Source: an uncultured Flammeovirgaceae bacterium | GTDB taxonomy: Bacteria > Bacteroidota > Bacteroidia > Cytophagales > Cyclobacteriaceae | DNA: 23,827 nucleotides | Direction of reading: 5' to 3' | Assembly: GCA_937138955.1 (NCBI GenBank) | Contig: CAKZPJ010000848.1 | Coordinates: forward strand, 1 to 23,827 | Shown here: positions 1-8,024 of the stretch, one piece after another | Layout of the letters: each line of letters begins with the position of its first letter | How positions within the stretch are numbered: position 1 is the first letter of the stretch | Notes under the pieces: model-generated | What the model saw: the letters and a program-made list of their open reading frames with translations, nothing else | Databases searched by the model: none | Told to the model about the DNA's origin: nothing | Translations under genes and position numbers: made by a program

Positions 1-8
1 AAGTACCT

Positions 9-40
9 TTTGGAAATTCATCATGAGCCTCTTACCTTTG
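9..40 (+). promoter_or_regulatory. Candidate Bacteroidota-type promoter for tRNA-Lys
   Basis: A TTTG at 9-12 is followed after 20 bases by TACCTTTG at 33-40. This fits the Bacteroidota housekeeping sigma consensus (TTTG near -33, TAnnTTTG near -7) exactly in both boxes. Transcription would begin around 46-48, leaving a roughly 43-nt leader before the tRNA at 90. No coding gene lies between. The match and spacing are seen directly; promoter activity is inferred. Confidence 0.5.
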
Positions 41-89
41 CATCGCAATTAAGGGGATCGCTGTTAGAAAAGCAATTTCTGTTGCATCA

Positions 90-162
90 GAATCAGTAGC
101 TCAGCTGGTAGAGCAACGCCCTTTTAAGGCGTGGGTCCTGGGTTCGAGCCCCAGCTGATTCA
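90..162 (+). tRNA. tRNA-Lys (anticodon TTT)
   Basis: The 73-nt sequence folds as a complete cloverleaf. The acceptor stem GAATCAG (90-96) pairs with CTGATTC (155-161), followed by discriminator A162. The D arm has GCTC and GAGC around AGCTGGTA. The anticodon stem ACGCC/GGCGT (116-120 with 128-132) encloses the loop CTTTTAA with anticodon TTT at 123-125. The T arm carries the usual TTCGA loop inside CTGGG/CCCAG. The CCA end is not encoded. It reads Lys AAA and AAG codons. Confidence 0.97.
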
Positions 163-163
163 C

Positions 164-198
164 AAGAAGCCACTCAATTTAATTTGAGTGGCTTCTTT
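164..198 (+). terminator. Hairpin terminator of tRNA-Lys
   Basis: A perfect 14-bp inverted repeat pairs 164-177 (AAGAAGCCACTCAA) with 184-197 (TTGAGTGGCTTCTT) around a 6-nt loop, starting two bases after the tRNA. The stem ends in a short T run. Position and strength indicate a Rho-independent terminator or processing hairpin. The stem itself could work in either direction. Confidence 0.8.
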
Positions 199-324
199 CA
201 TTATGAGCTTACTGCGGCTAATTCAATGAAAACGGCGTATCCAATTTATTCTGCTCACTAGCCTCTGAATAATGGTCATTGCGGGGCACTGCGTAACCTG
301 AAATGCCGGTAGTTCAATGTCTGA

Positions 325-1779
325 TTAAAAGAATTCTTTTTTCTTAGGAAAAGCAATAGTAAAACAAGTACCCTTTCGCAGTTTACTATCTACTGATATT
401 TTAGCTTGATGGCTGTTAATAATATTTTGGGTAGACGTCAGACCTAATCCCATTCCACCACGTTTGCCGGTATGGAAAGCATCAAAAAGCTTGTCTAAGT
501 CTGAAGTAGCTATTCCGCGCCCATTGTCCTGTATCGCAACATACTCATTTTGATCATCTTGCCAGGTTTCTAGCATAATCTGACCAGTTTTTGGCTTAAC
601 GGCTTCAATAGCATTATTCACAATATTAAGCAGTGCCATCACGAGTTTATCCTGATCTAATGGAATAGCCTCTAGCTGTTCGTTGAGCTTGACTTCAATC
701 TGTACTTCCTGTAGTTTCACTCGGTCTGCTGTAATCTCCAATGTTTTTTCTACCACCTCATTTAAAGAGCCCGGTTGAAGAGCAAGTTGAGAAGGCTTAG
801 AGGAATTGAGCATTGCGGTAATAAGCTCATTAATGCGTTTTGCATTTCGATGGATAATGTCTACGTAAACTGCCAGATCGTCCCGTTCTTCAATTTCGGT
901 ACTAAACTGCTCTAATGATAGGTTGATATTAGTTAGTGGATTGCGTACCTCATGCGCAATGCTACGAGCAATATTGGCAGTCATCATCATTTTCTCCAAA
1001 CGAATCAATTCTTGTTGCACCTTCTGCTTTTCAGAAATATCAGTGATAATACCTTGGTAACCTAACAGGTTTTGTTCAGAATCTACCAAACGTGCCGCTG
1101 ATAAGTTGCAGGTGACTATATTCTGATTTTTATGTTTTAGTTGGGCTTCAAAATCAATAACCTTTCCTTCAGTGGTAAGTGCCCGATACAGGCGAGGGTA
1201 CTCATCAGCGGAAGCAAAAAGTTCTTTAAGTGATAACCGTTGAAGCTCCGGCACTGTGTAGCCAAAAAGCCTTTCCATCGCACTATTGGTATTGATGAAC
1301 AGGTCTTCTTGGTTGGTAATGTAAATAGCATTGACCGACTGCTCAAATAGCGCGCGATACTTCTGCTCCTGGGCAAAAAGTTTATGCACAATTCGGGAAT
1401 TATTGAGCGCGTACCGAATACTGCGCTCAATCATCATTGTATTCAGCCCATCTTTTACTAAATAATCAGCGGCACCCATTTGCATCGCTTGATGGTCAAT
1501 TTCGGCAAAACCCTTTCCGGTGAGCATAATAATTGGGCTACGAATCCCTTGCTTAATTCCTGCTTTTAGTAGGTCTAGCCCACTTTTCTCGCCTAAGCGA
1601 TAGTCGATGAGATAAACGTCGAAATTATCCTGCTTCAGTTCTCGGACTGCATCATCGTAGTTATCTACCCATACAATTGAAAAATCGACAGTTTTAATAT
1701 CTGAGAGCAGATCTCGCGTAATGACATAATCATCTTCATCGTCATCTACCAATAGCAGGGATATTTTCTCTTTTTGCAT
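325..1779 (-). CDS. REC-PAS-histidine kinase (NtrB-like kinase core)
   Basis: This is a 484-aa soluble kinase with no membrane segment. The receiver domain (about 6-125) has the acidic pocket D12-D14, phospho-acceptor D59 in LIDYRLG, T87 and K109. A PAS domain follows (about 139-255). The dimerisation domain carries the phospho-histidine H276 in AHEVRNPL. The ATPase domain has the N box (N385, N389), DNGRG from D418, and a GMGLGLT G2 box. The HExRNPL motif and the F box before the G2 box are like the NtrB/AtoS class, which usually phosphorylates NtrC-type regulators; one is encoded three genes upstream. It is the last gene of the leftward signalling cluster. The N-terminal receiver suggests its activity is itself controlled by phosphoryl transfer. 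The sensed ligand is unknown. Confidence 0.93.
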   Translation of the reverse strand: MQKEKISLLLVDDDEDDYVITRDLLSDIKTVDFSIVWVDNYDDAVRELKQDNFDVYLIDYRLGEKSGLDLLKAGIKQGIRSPIIMLTGKGFAEIDHQAMQMGAADYLVKDGLNTMMIERSIRYALNNSRIVHKLFAQEQKYRALFEQSVNAIYITNQEDLFINTNSAMERLFGYTVPELQRLSLKELFASADEYPRLYRALTTEGKVIDFEAQLKHKNQNIVTCNLSAARLVDSEQNLLGYQGIITDISEKQKVQQELIRLEKMMMTANIARSIAHEVRNPLTNINLSLEQFSTEIEERDDLAVYVDIIHRNAKRINELITAMLNSSKPSQLALQPGSLNEVVEKTLEITADRVKLQEVQIEVKLNEQLEAIPLDQDKLVMALLNIVNNAIEAVKPKTGQIMLETWQDDQNEYVAIQDNGRGIATSDLDKLFDAFHTGKRGGMGLGLTSTQNIINSHQAKISVDSKLRKGTCFTIAFPKKKEFF

Positions 1780-1851
1780 GAGGTATTAGGTCACATTATG
1801 TACCCCCCATTTGTTATCTAAGCACATAATAGAGAGGCATGAAACAGTTGG

Positions 1852-2310
1852 TTAGAGCTTATTTCGGTTAGGTAGTTCAACAATACCCAACCAGTAGTTC
1901 CCAATCGCTTTGGTTACCTTCACTAACTCCTCAAAAGTAACTGGTTTGGTAATGAATGAGCTAACCCCCAAATCGTAAGTTTTAAATATATCTTCTTCAG
2001 CCTTAGAAGTTGTTAGTACAATTACCGGAATATGCTTTAGTTTTGGATCTGCCTTAATTTCAGCTAACGCCTCTCGCCCATCTTTACGAGGCATATTAAG
2101 ATCGAGCAAAATAAGACCTGGTGCTGGCGCATTATCATCGTTATACGCCCCCCTATGTTGCAGATAGTCCATTAGTTCCTCGCCATCCTCTACAAAATGT
2201 AAATCGTTGGCTAGGTAATTCTCTTCTAGTGCATCTTTGGTCAGAATACGGTCGTCAGGATCATCGTCGGCCATTAGAATAGTAATGGTTGGGTAACTTT
2301 TCTTACTCAT
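1852..2310 (-). CDS. Single-domain response regulator, Rcp1-like
   Basis: The 152-aa protein is one CheY-like receiver domain with an N-terminal acidic cluster D15-D17, phospho-acceptor D70 in LLDLNMP, T100/T101 in VLTTSK and K122 in TKP. The length, the DLNMPRKDG motif and the extended region between beta2 and beta3 are typical of the Rcp1 family, single-domain partners of phytochrome-like PAS/GAF kinases. Its start lies 2 nt after the stop of the upstream PAS kinase, so the two are almost surely co-translated and cognate. With no output domain it most likely shuttles phosphoryl groups or acts by protein contact. Membership of the family is firm; the partner is inferred. Confidence 0.93.
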   Translation of the reverse strand: MSKKSYPTITILMADDDPDDRILTKDALEENYLANDLHFVEDGEELMDYLQHRGAYNDDNAPAPGLILLDLNMPRKDGREALAEIKADPKLKHIPVIVLTTSKAEEDIFKTYDLGVSSFITKPVTFEELVKVTKAIGNYWLGIVELPNRNKL

Positions 2311-2312
2311 AA

Positions 2313-3800
2313 TTATATGGTTTGTTGTTGAGGTAGCACCATGTGAAAGCTCGCCCCTTTCCCAACTTCGCTGGTAGCAAAAATATCACCTTGGTGGTTA
2401 TCAATAATTTTACGGCAAATGGCAAGTCCGATACCCGTACCGGGGTAGCGATTGCGTCCGTGCAAACGCTGAAAAATATTAAAAATCCGATCTAGGTACT
2501 TCTCTTCAAATCCAATTCCGTTGTCTTGTACAATAATCTCCCGAGGGTTATTGAGCTGATTATGCGACCCAGCCAAATCATCAGACAATTCTCTTGATGT
2601 GATTTTGATATGTGGAACAATGCCTTCTCTTCTAAACTTGATAGCGTTACTTATCAGATTTTGAAAGAGTTGACGCAGTTGAGTGGCTTCGCCTTCTATG
2701 GTGGGCAATTCGCCTACTTCTACGATTGCTGATGATTCTTCAATAGAAGTTTCCATATCAGCCAACACCGCATCAATTAATTGGTTGAGATCTACTTCCT
2801 CGAATCCATTCTGAATACGTCCTACACGGGAATATTTTAACAAATCGTCTATTAATACCTGCATTCGTTGAGCAGCGTTCTGCATTCGGGCAAAATAATC
2901 TTGACCAGTATCGTCTAACTGATCAGCGTAGCGCGTAGTAATTCTATCGCCAAAAGCCCGTATTTTGCGAAGAGGTTCCTGTAAATCGTGAGATGCCACG
3001 TAGGCAAACTGCTCCAAACTTTCTTGAGTACTTTCTAGTGCGTAGAGTTTATTACGAAGTTCATCTTCCGATAAACTAAATACTCCAATATCTTCGGTAA
3101 CAATCAAACTGCCAAAAACTTCACCGGTGTGGTCGTAAACCGGCACAAACGAAACCCGGTAAATGGTATCATCACCGGTAATTTCTCGCCGAATAGTTTC
3201 TTTTTTGAAGTTCTTCTTACAGTTATTTTTAATCTCACCTAATATGGCACCCTCTAATTCTGTATGCAAGCTCGTATCTAGTTCAATAATTGATACCGAA
3301 CCAAAAGCCTTGAGCGATTTTCCTTTGCTAAATTGCACCCGAAGATCACGGTCTACCAAAAGTAGATCTAAATTAGGCAAGGCACGAATTAGTGCTTGGT
3401 ATAAACCTTCGTTGCGTGCCTTTTTTTCTAAAAGCCCTTTATATTCGCTAACATCAGTGAACTGTACTACGAGATTGGTACCCAACCGAAACGCATAATC
3501 CTTAAACCAGGTATCCAACTCATCGTCTTGGTAGTGAAATTCCGACCGGAAGCTATCTCCGCTTTCCAATACGTTTACGTATCGTTTGAATATTTCACTA
3601 TTTACTAAGACAGGGAAAACCGTAAGCATCGTGTTGCCAACAACTGCTTGATTTTGCTTTTTAATTAGTTGTAGTGCCGCCCGATTGGTTTGTTCGTATT
3701 TAAGATCAATGATTTTTCCTTGCTGATTACGAACCGGACTAAATACGAGAATACCAGTTTCAATGGCCTCGAGTATATCACTGAAAGTAGCTTCACTCAT
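2313..3800 (-). CDS. Soluble PAS-domain histidine kinase
   Basis: This 495-aa cytoplasmic kinase has two PAS-like regions (about 5-120 and 132-240), the second ending in a typical TEDI stretch, then a short coiled linker. The HisKA domain carries H271 in ASHDLQEPLRKI, the form found in phytochrome-like and Rcp1-coupled kinases. The ATPase domain has the N box (N381, N385), DNGIG from D426 and GTGIGLA at 454-460. All catalytic elements are intact. There is no receiver domain and no transmembrane helix, so it probably senses a cytoplasmic signal. The Rcp1-like regulator begins 2 nt downstream and is the likely phospho-acceptor. Confidence 0.93.
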   Translation of the reverse strand: MSEATFSDILEAIETGILVFSPVRNQQGKIIDLKYEQTNRAALQLIKKQNQAVVGNTMLTVFPVLVNSEIFKRYVNVLESGDSFRSEFHYQDDELDTWFKDYAFRLGTNLVVQFTDVSEYKGLLEKKARNEGLYQALIRALPNLDLLLVDRDLRVQFSKGKSLKAFGSVSIIELDTSLHTELEGAILGEIKNNCKKNFKKETIRREITGDDTIYRVSFVPVYDHTGEVFGSLIVTEDIGVFSLSEDELRNKLYALESTQESLEQFAYVASHDLQEPLRKIRAFGDRITTRYADQLDDTGQDYFARMQNAAQRMQVLIDDLLKYSRVGRIQNGFEEVDLNQLIDAVLADMETSIEESSAIVEVGELPTIEGEATQLRQLFQNLISNAIKFRREGIVPHIKITSRELSDDLAGSHNQLNNPREIIVQDNGIGFEEKYLDRIFNIFQRLHGRNRYPGTGIGLAICRKIIDNHQGDIFATSEVGKGASFHMVLPQQQTI

Positions 3801-3842
3801 AGTTGAAAAAATGAACGTTGGCAGGGAATAATAGAAGTCTGA

Positions 3843-5195
3843 CTAGAGATCTATATTATATGACTTCATTTTATTATACAGGGTTTTACGGTCAATTTTT
3901 AATACGTTGGCCGCTTTAGTTTTATTATACCCCGTTTTTTCTAATACGCTGATAATTGCATCTCGCTCGGCTGTCTTGGAAACTGACTTTAGATTATCGG
4001 GTTTAGAGGCAGCATCCTCCGTAGTGATGTCTTCAAAGTAAGCCGGGGTTTTGATTTCCTCCGGTAAGCAGTCCGCTGTAATAAGGTTGCCCTGTGCTAA
4101 TAGCACCGCGCGCTTCACTACGTTGTGTAGTTCACGCAGATTGCCATGCCAAAAATAAGCTTTCATTTTCTGCATCACCTCATCCTCAAATCCATCTACT
4201 GATTTATCGAGCTCGCGATTAGAATTTTCGAGAAAGTACTGAGCAAAAATTTTGATATCCGCCTTACGTTCCCGAAGCGGCGAAAGCTCAATTCTAAACT
4301 CATTAAATCGGTGATAAAGATCTTCTCGGAAATCACCTTTTTTTACTGCATCGGAAAGATTTTCGTTGGTAGCCACAACAAGACGTACATCGATGGGAAT
4401 ATCTTTGGTGCTACCTAGTTTCTTAATTTTCCGCTCCTGGATAACCCGCAGTAGCTTTATCTGATTTTCGTAAGAAAGGTTACCAATTTCATCCAGAAAT
4501 AACGTTCCGCCGTTGGCCGTCTCAAAACTACCGGTTTTATCGTTCAGCGCACCCGTAAATGAGCCCTTTACGTGTCCAAATAATTCCGATCCGGCTAAAT
4601 CTTTTGGTAAAGCACCACAATCAATAGCGACAAAGGGCTTTCCTTTTCGCTTGCTGTAGTTATGTATCTCATTCGCCACAAATTCTTTTCCGGTCCCGGT
4701 CTCGCCCTGAATAATCACCGACATATCAGTGGGAGCAATCAGACGAATATGTTGCATGACTTGCCGCGACTGAGGGCTTTCGCCCGTAACAAACCGCGCT
4801 ACTTTAGGAGCCTTCTCTGTTTTAGCCTTAGATTTCTTACTGGCTATTGCCTGCTTGATAGTAAGCAGAATCTCATCGGGGTACAATGGCTTGGTGACAT
4901 AATCGTAAGCACCTAGCTTAATTGCTTTTACCGCTATTTTTACGTCAGAATAGCCCGTAATTACAATAATAGCCGCTTTAGGGTTGGTAATTTTAATTCG
5001 AGGGATTAATTCTATCCCCGTAGTATCGGGTAACTTAAAATCACAGAGTATCAGATTATATGCTTCTTTCTTAGTAGCATCCAGTGCCTCATCTCCAGTG
5101 CTGGCGGTGGCTGTTTCAAATCCGTTTTTAGCTAAGAATTTATCAAGTAGCAACCTGATATCCTGATCATCATCAACTATTAAAACTTTACTCAT
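3843..5195 (-). CDS. NtrC-type sigma54-dependent response regulator
   Basis: The 450-aa protein has the full three-domain build. The receiver (about 1-118) has D52 in LCDFKLPD, T80 and K102. The AAA+ domain (about 136-365) has Walker A GETGTGKE at 164-171, the sigma54-contact loop GSFTGA at 211-216 (a known variant of GAFTGA), Walker B with LDEIG at 234-238, and the arginine region FREDLYHRF. A Fis-type helix-turn-helix occupies about 409-447 (TKAANVLKIDRKTLYNKM). It should activate promoters read by sigma54 RNA polymerase. The NtrB-like kinase at the end of the cluster is the natural phosphate donor. Its target genes cannot be read here: I saw no clear TGGCAC-N5-TTGC site in the neighbouring gaps. 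Confidence 0.95.
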   Translation of the reverse strand: MSKVLIVDDDQDIRLLLDKFLAKNGFETATASTGDEALDATKKEAYNLILCDFKLPDTTGIELIPRIKITNPKAAIIVITGYSDVKIAVKAIKLGAYDYVTKPLYPDEILLTIKQAIASKKSKAKTEKAPKVARFVTGESPQSRQVMQHIRLIAPTDMSVIIQGETGTGKEFVANEIHNYSKRKGKPFVAIDCGALPKDLAGSELFGHVKGSFTGALNDKTGSFETANGGTLFLDEIGNLSYENQIKLLRVIQERKIKKLGSTKDIPIDVRLVVATNENLSDAVKKGDFREDLYHRFNEFRIELSPLRERKADIKIFAQYFLENSNRELDKSVDGFEDEVMQKMKAYFWHGNLRELHNVVKRAVLLAQGNLITADCLPEEIKTPAYFEDITTEDAASKPDNLKSVSKTAERDAIISVLEKTGYNKTKAANVLKIDRKTLYNKMKSYNIDL

Positions 5196-5313
5196 TGAGT
5201 AGGTTAGAAAAATCGTTCGTAATTAAAAAAAATGGAAATATGCTCCGCTAAGATAGCTATTTTTCCTATCTAGTAATAATTCAAAAACAAAGGCAATTGT
5301 TTAAAGAAGTGAA

Positions 5314-5679
5314 TTATAGATTCAATTCGGATAGTATTTGTGAAATATTTTCTCGGCTGAAGGGCTTCGCTATAAAGTGATCAAACTGCTGACCTTGCTT
5401 CTTTATTTGCTCTAATATACTTCCGTGCGCACTGATCATTACTATTTTAGCATGTTGCTGCTGTTCTTTAATAAGAGGGATTATATGATGGCCTAGGCCA
5501 TCAGGGAGGTTTAAATCAAGAAAGACCAAATCGAAGGGTTGCTCATTAGATATTTTCTGTATTCCATCATCTAGTGTATGGACATAGTCAGTCTGATAGC
5601 CCATCTGAGACAGCAAAGTAGCGAGCAAAAAACATATTTCTTCCTCATCATCAAGTATCAAAATTCGCTTCTCTTTCAT
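5314..5679 (-). CDS. Single-domain response regulator
   Basis: The 121-aa protein is a lone CheY-like receiver: acidic residues D10-E12, phospho-acceptor D55 in VFLDLNLPD, S83 in place of threonine in MISA, and K105 in AKPF. There is no output domain. It reads leftwards 118 nt ahead of the NtrC-type gene, so it may be the first gene of the signalling cluster, or be transcribed separately if a promoter lies in the gap. A role as an intermediate phosphate carrier or sink for the two neighbouring kinases is inferred from context only. Confidence 0.9.
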   Translation of the reverse strand: MKEKRILILDDEEEICFLLATLLSQMGYQTDYVHTLDDGIQKISNEQPFDLVFLDLNLPDGLGHHIIPLIKEQQQHAKIVMISAHGSILEQIKKQGQQFDHFIAKPFSRENISQILSELNL

Positions 5680-6056
5680 CTATCTATTGGGCAGTTACTA
5701 TATGGTTTAGCGCGAACAAAGGAGTTTAAACAACAATACAAGGATAAAAATTATGCCAAGAAGACACTATGTTTGATACATAATAACCTGAATAAAGGAT
5801 TTAGCTGCCCTGAGCAAGTTTTTTGATTAAATGCAAAAAAGGAAAATTTATGATACGAAACAGATATATTTTATGCTGATGCTTTCTGTCTACAATAGTT
5901 GGGGAAAAAATTCTATTGATTTGGTTATATGTTCATTGTAAAACTGTTAACCATGAGCAAAGCGCTATTTATTACATTCTGGTTACTTTCTTCGTTATGG
6001 CCCAAAGAACCAAATGAATTTTTATTTTTGCTACTGGCTATCAACTCACAACCATT
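5680..6056. other. Intergenic region without a convincing gene
   Basis: This 377-bp AT-rich gap separates a leftward response regulator gene from a rightward gene run, so it should hold promoters in both directions. No exact TAnnTTTG with a paired TTTG was found for the leftward gene. A -7-like box for the rightward run is listed separately. A 43-codon ORF (5929-6060, plus) encodes a hydrophobic peptide whose TGA overlaps the ATG of the next gene. It is not annotated as a gene because it collides with the promoter-like box and has no other support. Confidence 0.6.
6023..6030 (+). promoter_or_regulatory. Possible -7 promoter box upstream of 72-aa gene
   Basis: TATTTTTG matches the Bacteroidota -7 consensus TAnnTTTG and would place a transcript start about 20 nt before the ATG at 6057. 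No TTTG is found at the proper distance upstream, so only half of the promoter is supported. Confidence 0.3.
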
Positions 6057-6275
6057 ATGAAAACACAGAATTATAATCCTAGTCCTTGGGAACAAACCTT
6101 TGCTCAAATTATCGCCGACTTAAAAGATAATATACAAAGCCAGCTCTCGGAGGCTAAAATTGTGGAAGTGCAAGCAGAGCTAGAAGCTGATAACCCTTCG
6201 GTGTATTTTAACCTGGAAGATAATGACGGCGACTCGCACGAGATTGTAGTTCGAGTGATTCAACGTATTGACTAG
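6057..6275 (+). CDS. Small acidic conserved protein of unknown function
   Basis: A 72-aa acidic protein with no signal peptide, membrane helix or cysteine. The first half looks helical (about 10-46). The second half has a charged beta-like stretch with VYFNLEDNDGDSHEIVVRVIQR near the end. I recall similar small proteins with a D-x-D-G-D-x-H-E core in other Bacteroidota, but know no function. It is the first gene of a plus-strand run: the next gene starts 20 nt after its stop. ATG 6057 is the only sensible start. Confidence 0.7.
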   Translation: MKTQNYNPSPWEQTFAQIIADLKDNIQSQLSEAKIVEVQAELEADNPSVYFNLEDNDGDSHEIVVRVIQRID

Positions 6276-6295
6276 ACTTAACAAGCTTCATTGGT

Positions 6296-6901
6296 ATGTC
6301 ACGGTTATCGCTCACGGCTAAGGAGCTTCAGTATCTTACTGATACTGATTTTCTGTTGACTAAAGTGGTTATCAACCAAAAGGTTAACCGCCTGTTAACT
6401 GCTACTCAAGCCCAGCTAAAAGCGTACATTCAAGATAAATCTCCGGCTTTCCCCAAAACCGTACTGATCCGAGGTGGCAAAATCTCGCAAGGTGAAAGTT
6501 ATCGTAATTTGCCTTATCAGGTGCTAGACTATCCACGTAGATTAAGTCAAGGCGATATTTTCAGCATACGCACTATGGTATGGTGGGGCCACGAATTGAG
6601 TATCACCTGGCATTTGGCCGGGGAGTCTCTAACGCACTTAAACCCTCAATTAAAGAATCAACTATCTCTAATGAAACGCTGGAACTGGCAGGTATGCGTA
6701 GGTGACGATCCGTGGCAGTATTATCAGCTTCCTTCTTACTACCAACCCGCCTCAAGTTTTGAAGCAAATACGTGGAAATTGTGGCTGGAGAAACGAGCAT
6801 TTTGCAAGTTTGCTGTTTTTTTTTCATTTTCTGACTGGGACGAGCTTCCGCAAGAGGCTGTTACTTTTTTAGACCAAGTTGTGACATTACTGGACTTATA
6901 G
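6296..6901 (+). CDS. Conserved protein of unknown function
   Basis: A 201-aa cytoplasmic protein without signal peptide or clear membrane segment, rich in tryptophan and aromatic residues in its second half. The central part reads IRGGKISQGESYRNLPY followed by LDYPR, a pattern I recall from similarly sized uncharacterised Bacteroidota proteins. I cannot assign a domain or an activity. It lies 20 nt after the 72-aa gene and 28 nt before the MORN-repeat gene, all on one strand, which suggests one transcript. ATG 6296 is used as the start. Confidence 0.75.
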   Translation: MSRLSLTAKELQYLTDTDFLLTKVVINQKVNRLLTATQAQLKAYIQDKSPAFPKTVLIRGGKISQGESYRNLPYQVLDYPRRLSQGDIFSIRTMVWWGHELSITWHLAGESLTHLNPQLKNQLSLMKRWNWQVCVGDDPWQYYQLPSYYQPASSFEANTWKLWLEKRAFCKFAVFFSFSDWDELPQEAVTFLDQVVTLLDL

Positions 6902-6929
6902 CGTTATATATATAAACCAAGCAATTTCA

Positions 6930-7997
6930 ATGAGATATCTACTTTTTTACCTGACCTTTTTCTTGACTATTCCTGTAACTTTTGCCCAGGATCGTGTTAC
7001 CCCAATTGATAGCCTTCGCGGACGAGGAGAACTGGTTGACGGCGAACGAGAAGGTCGTTGGCTCTTCTTTGATCAACGTGGCCAAGTAGTACAACGTGGC
7101 GAGTTTGAAGAGGGGAAACAGGAAGGCCGTTGGCAGTTTTTTAATAATTACGGCGGACTATTAGGTGTGGGCAATTATGGTAACGGAGAGCCTAACGGCG
7201 AATGGAAGTTCTACTTTATTAATGGGCAACTTAAATCAGTTAGCCACTTCAAGAATGGGATTCGCGATAGTACGTACCAAGAGTATCATTATAATGGAAA
7301 AAAGAGTGTAGAAGGCCAATACCAAAGTGGCGTAGAAGCCGGAGTGTGGAAAAACTATTATGAATCGGGGAGGATATACTCCGCCGGGAAGTACCAAAAC
7401 GGATTAAAAGATGATCTGTGGAGATACTACAGCGAAACCGGTACCCTAGCCGCTGAAGGTAGTTATAAACTAGGATTGGAAGATGGACAATGGTTCAAGT
7501 ATCATAGCAATGGGCAGTTAGAATCGGTTGGCTCATTCATAATGGGCGAAGAAGATGGGCTGTGGGGCTTATTTTATATTAACGGTCAACTGATGCAAGA
7601 AGAATCCTGGGAAGTTGGATTACTCAAAACCGTTAGTAAGTTTTATACCATCACCGGAGATTCACTGGCTAGTGGTAGCTTAGAGAACGGCTATGGCGAA
7701 CGGCTTACCTACTACCCTACCGGAGAATTAGAGTCTAAAGGAATTTATCAGAACGGGCTACCTTACGGTAAATGGATATATTATTTTAAAAGTGGCCCCG
7801 AACGGAGTAAAGGCAATATGCTCAATGGCTTCCGTGAGGGTGAATGGATGCTGTACTACGACAATGGAAACATAGAATCTAAAGGTTCTTATGAACGAGG
7901 AGAAAAATCCGGGAACTGGATCTATTACAGCCGTTCGGGCAAAGTAATAGAAAAAGTTAACCACAAAGTTGATAATGCGGTTGCCAATGAGTCGTAA
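6930..7997 (+). CDS. Secreted MORN-repeat protein
   Basis: The 355-aa protein has a signal peptide (about 1-19, cleavage near TFAQ) and then about thirteen MORN-type repeats with a period of 23 residues, of the form G-x-W-x-x-Y-x-x-x-G-x-L-x-x-x-G-x-Y. Repeats 4, 9 and 10 lack the tryptophan, for example TYQEYHYNG. Such repeats build an elongated beta sheet and occur in proteins often labelled YwqK-family antitoxin, a label with little functional content. There is no C-terminal sorting domain or catalytic motif. It is probably periplasmic or outer-membrane associated and may serve as a binding scaffold. Similarity between repeats suggests growth by internal duplication. No toxin gene is visible beside it. 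Confidence 0.88.
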   Translation: MRYLLFYLTFFLTIPVTFAQDRVTPIDSLRGRGELVDGEREGRWLFFDQRGQVVQRGEFEEGKQEGRWQFFNNYGGLLGVGNYGNGEPNGEWKFYFINGQLKSVSHFKNGIRDSTYQEYHYNGKKSVEGQYQSGVEAGVWKNYYESGRIYSAGKYQNGLKDDLWRYYSETGTLAAEGSYKLGLEDGQWFKYHSNGQLESVGSFIMGEEDGLWGLFYINGQLMQEESWEVGLLKTVSKFYTITGDSLASGSLENGYGERLTYYPTGELESKGIYQNGLPYGKWIYYFKSGPERSKGNMLNGFREGEWMLYYDNGNIESKGSYERGEKSGNWIYYSRSGKVIEKVNHKVDNAVANES

Positions 7998-8022
7998 TTT
8001 CTCATTGACTACTGATTGGCAA
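7981..8022. terminator. Possible bidirectional terminator between convergent genes
   Basis: Two inverted repeats share this site: CAATGAG (7985-7991) with CTCATTG (8001-8007), and TTGCCAAT (7981-7988) with ATTGGCAA (8015-8022). They overlap, so they can form either as alternatives or as one stem with a bulge. The site covers the end of the MORN gene and lies 3 nt beyond the stop of the convergent minus-strand gene. There is no T tract, so the call is tentative. Confidence 0.35.
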
Positions 8023-8024
8023 GC

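Noticed and set aside
5196..5313. A sigma54 or TAnnTTTG promoter ahead of the NtrC-type gene
   Set aside because: No clear TGGCAC-N5-TTGC and no exact TAnnTTTG with a spaced TTTG on the minus strand; only AT-rich sequence was seen.
5578..5826. An 82-codon plus-strand ORF
   Set aside because: Its first third is antisense to a clear response regulator and the rest shows low-complexity, non-family sequence.
6930..7997. An antitoxin of a toxin-antitoxin pair, as the YwqK label would suggest
   Set aside because: The protein is exported and no toxin-like gene is adjacent; only MORN repeats are supported.
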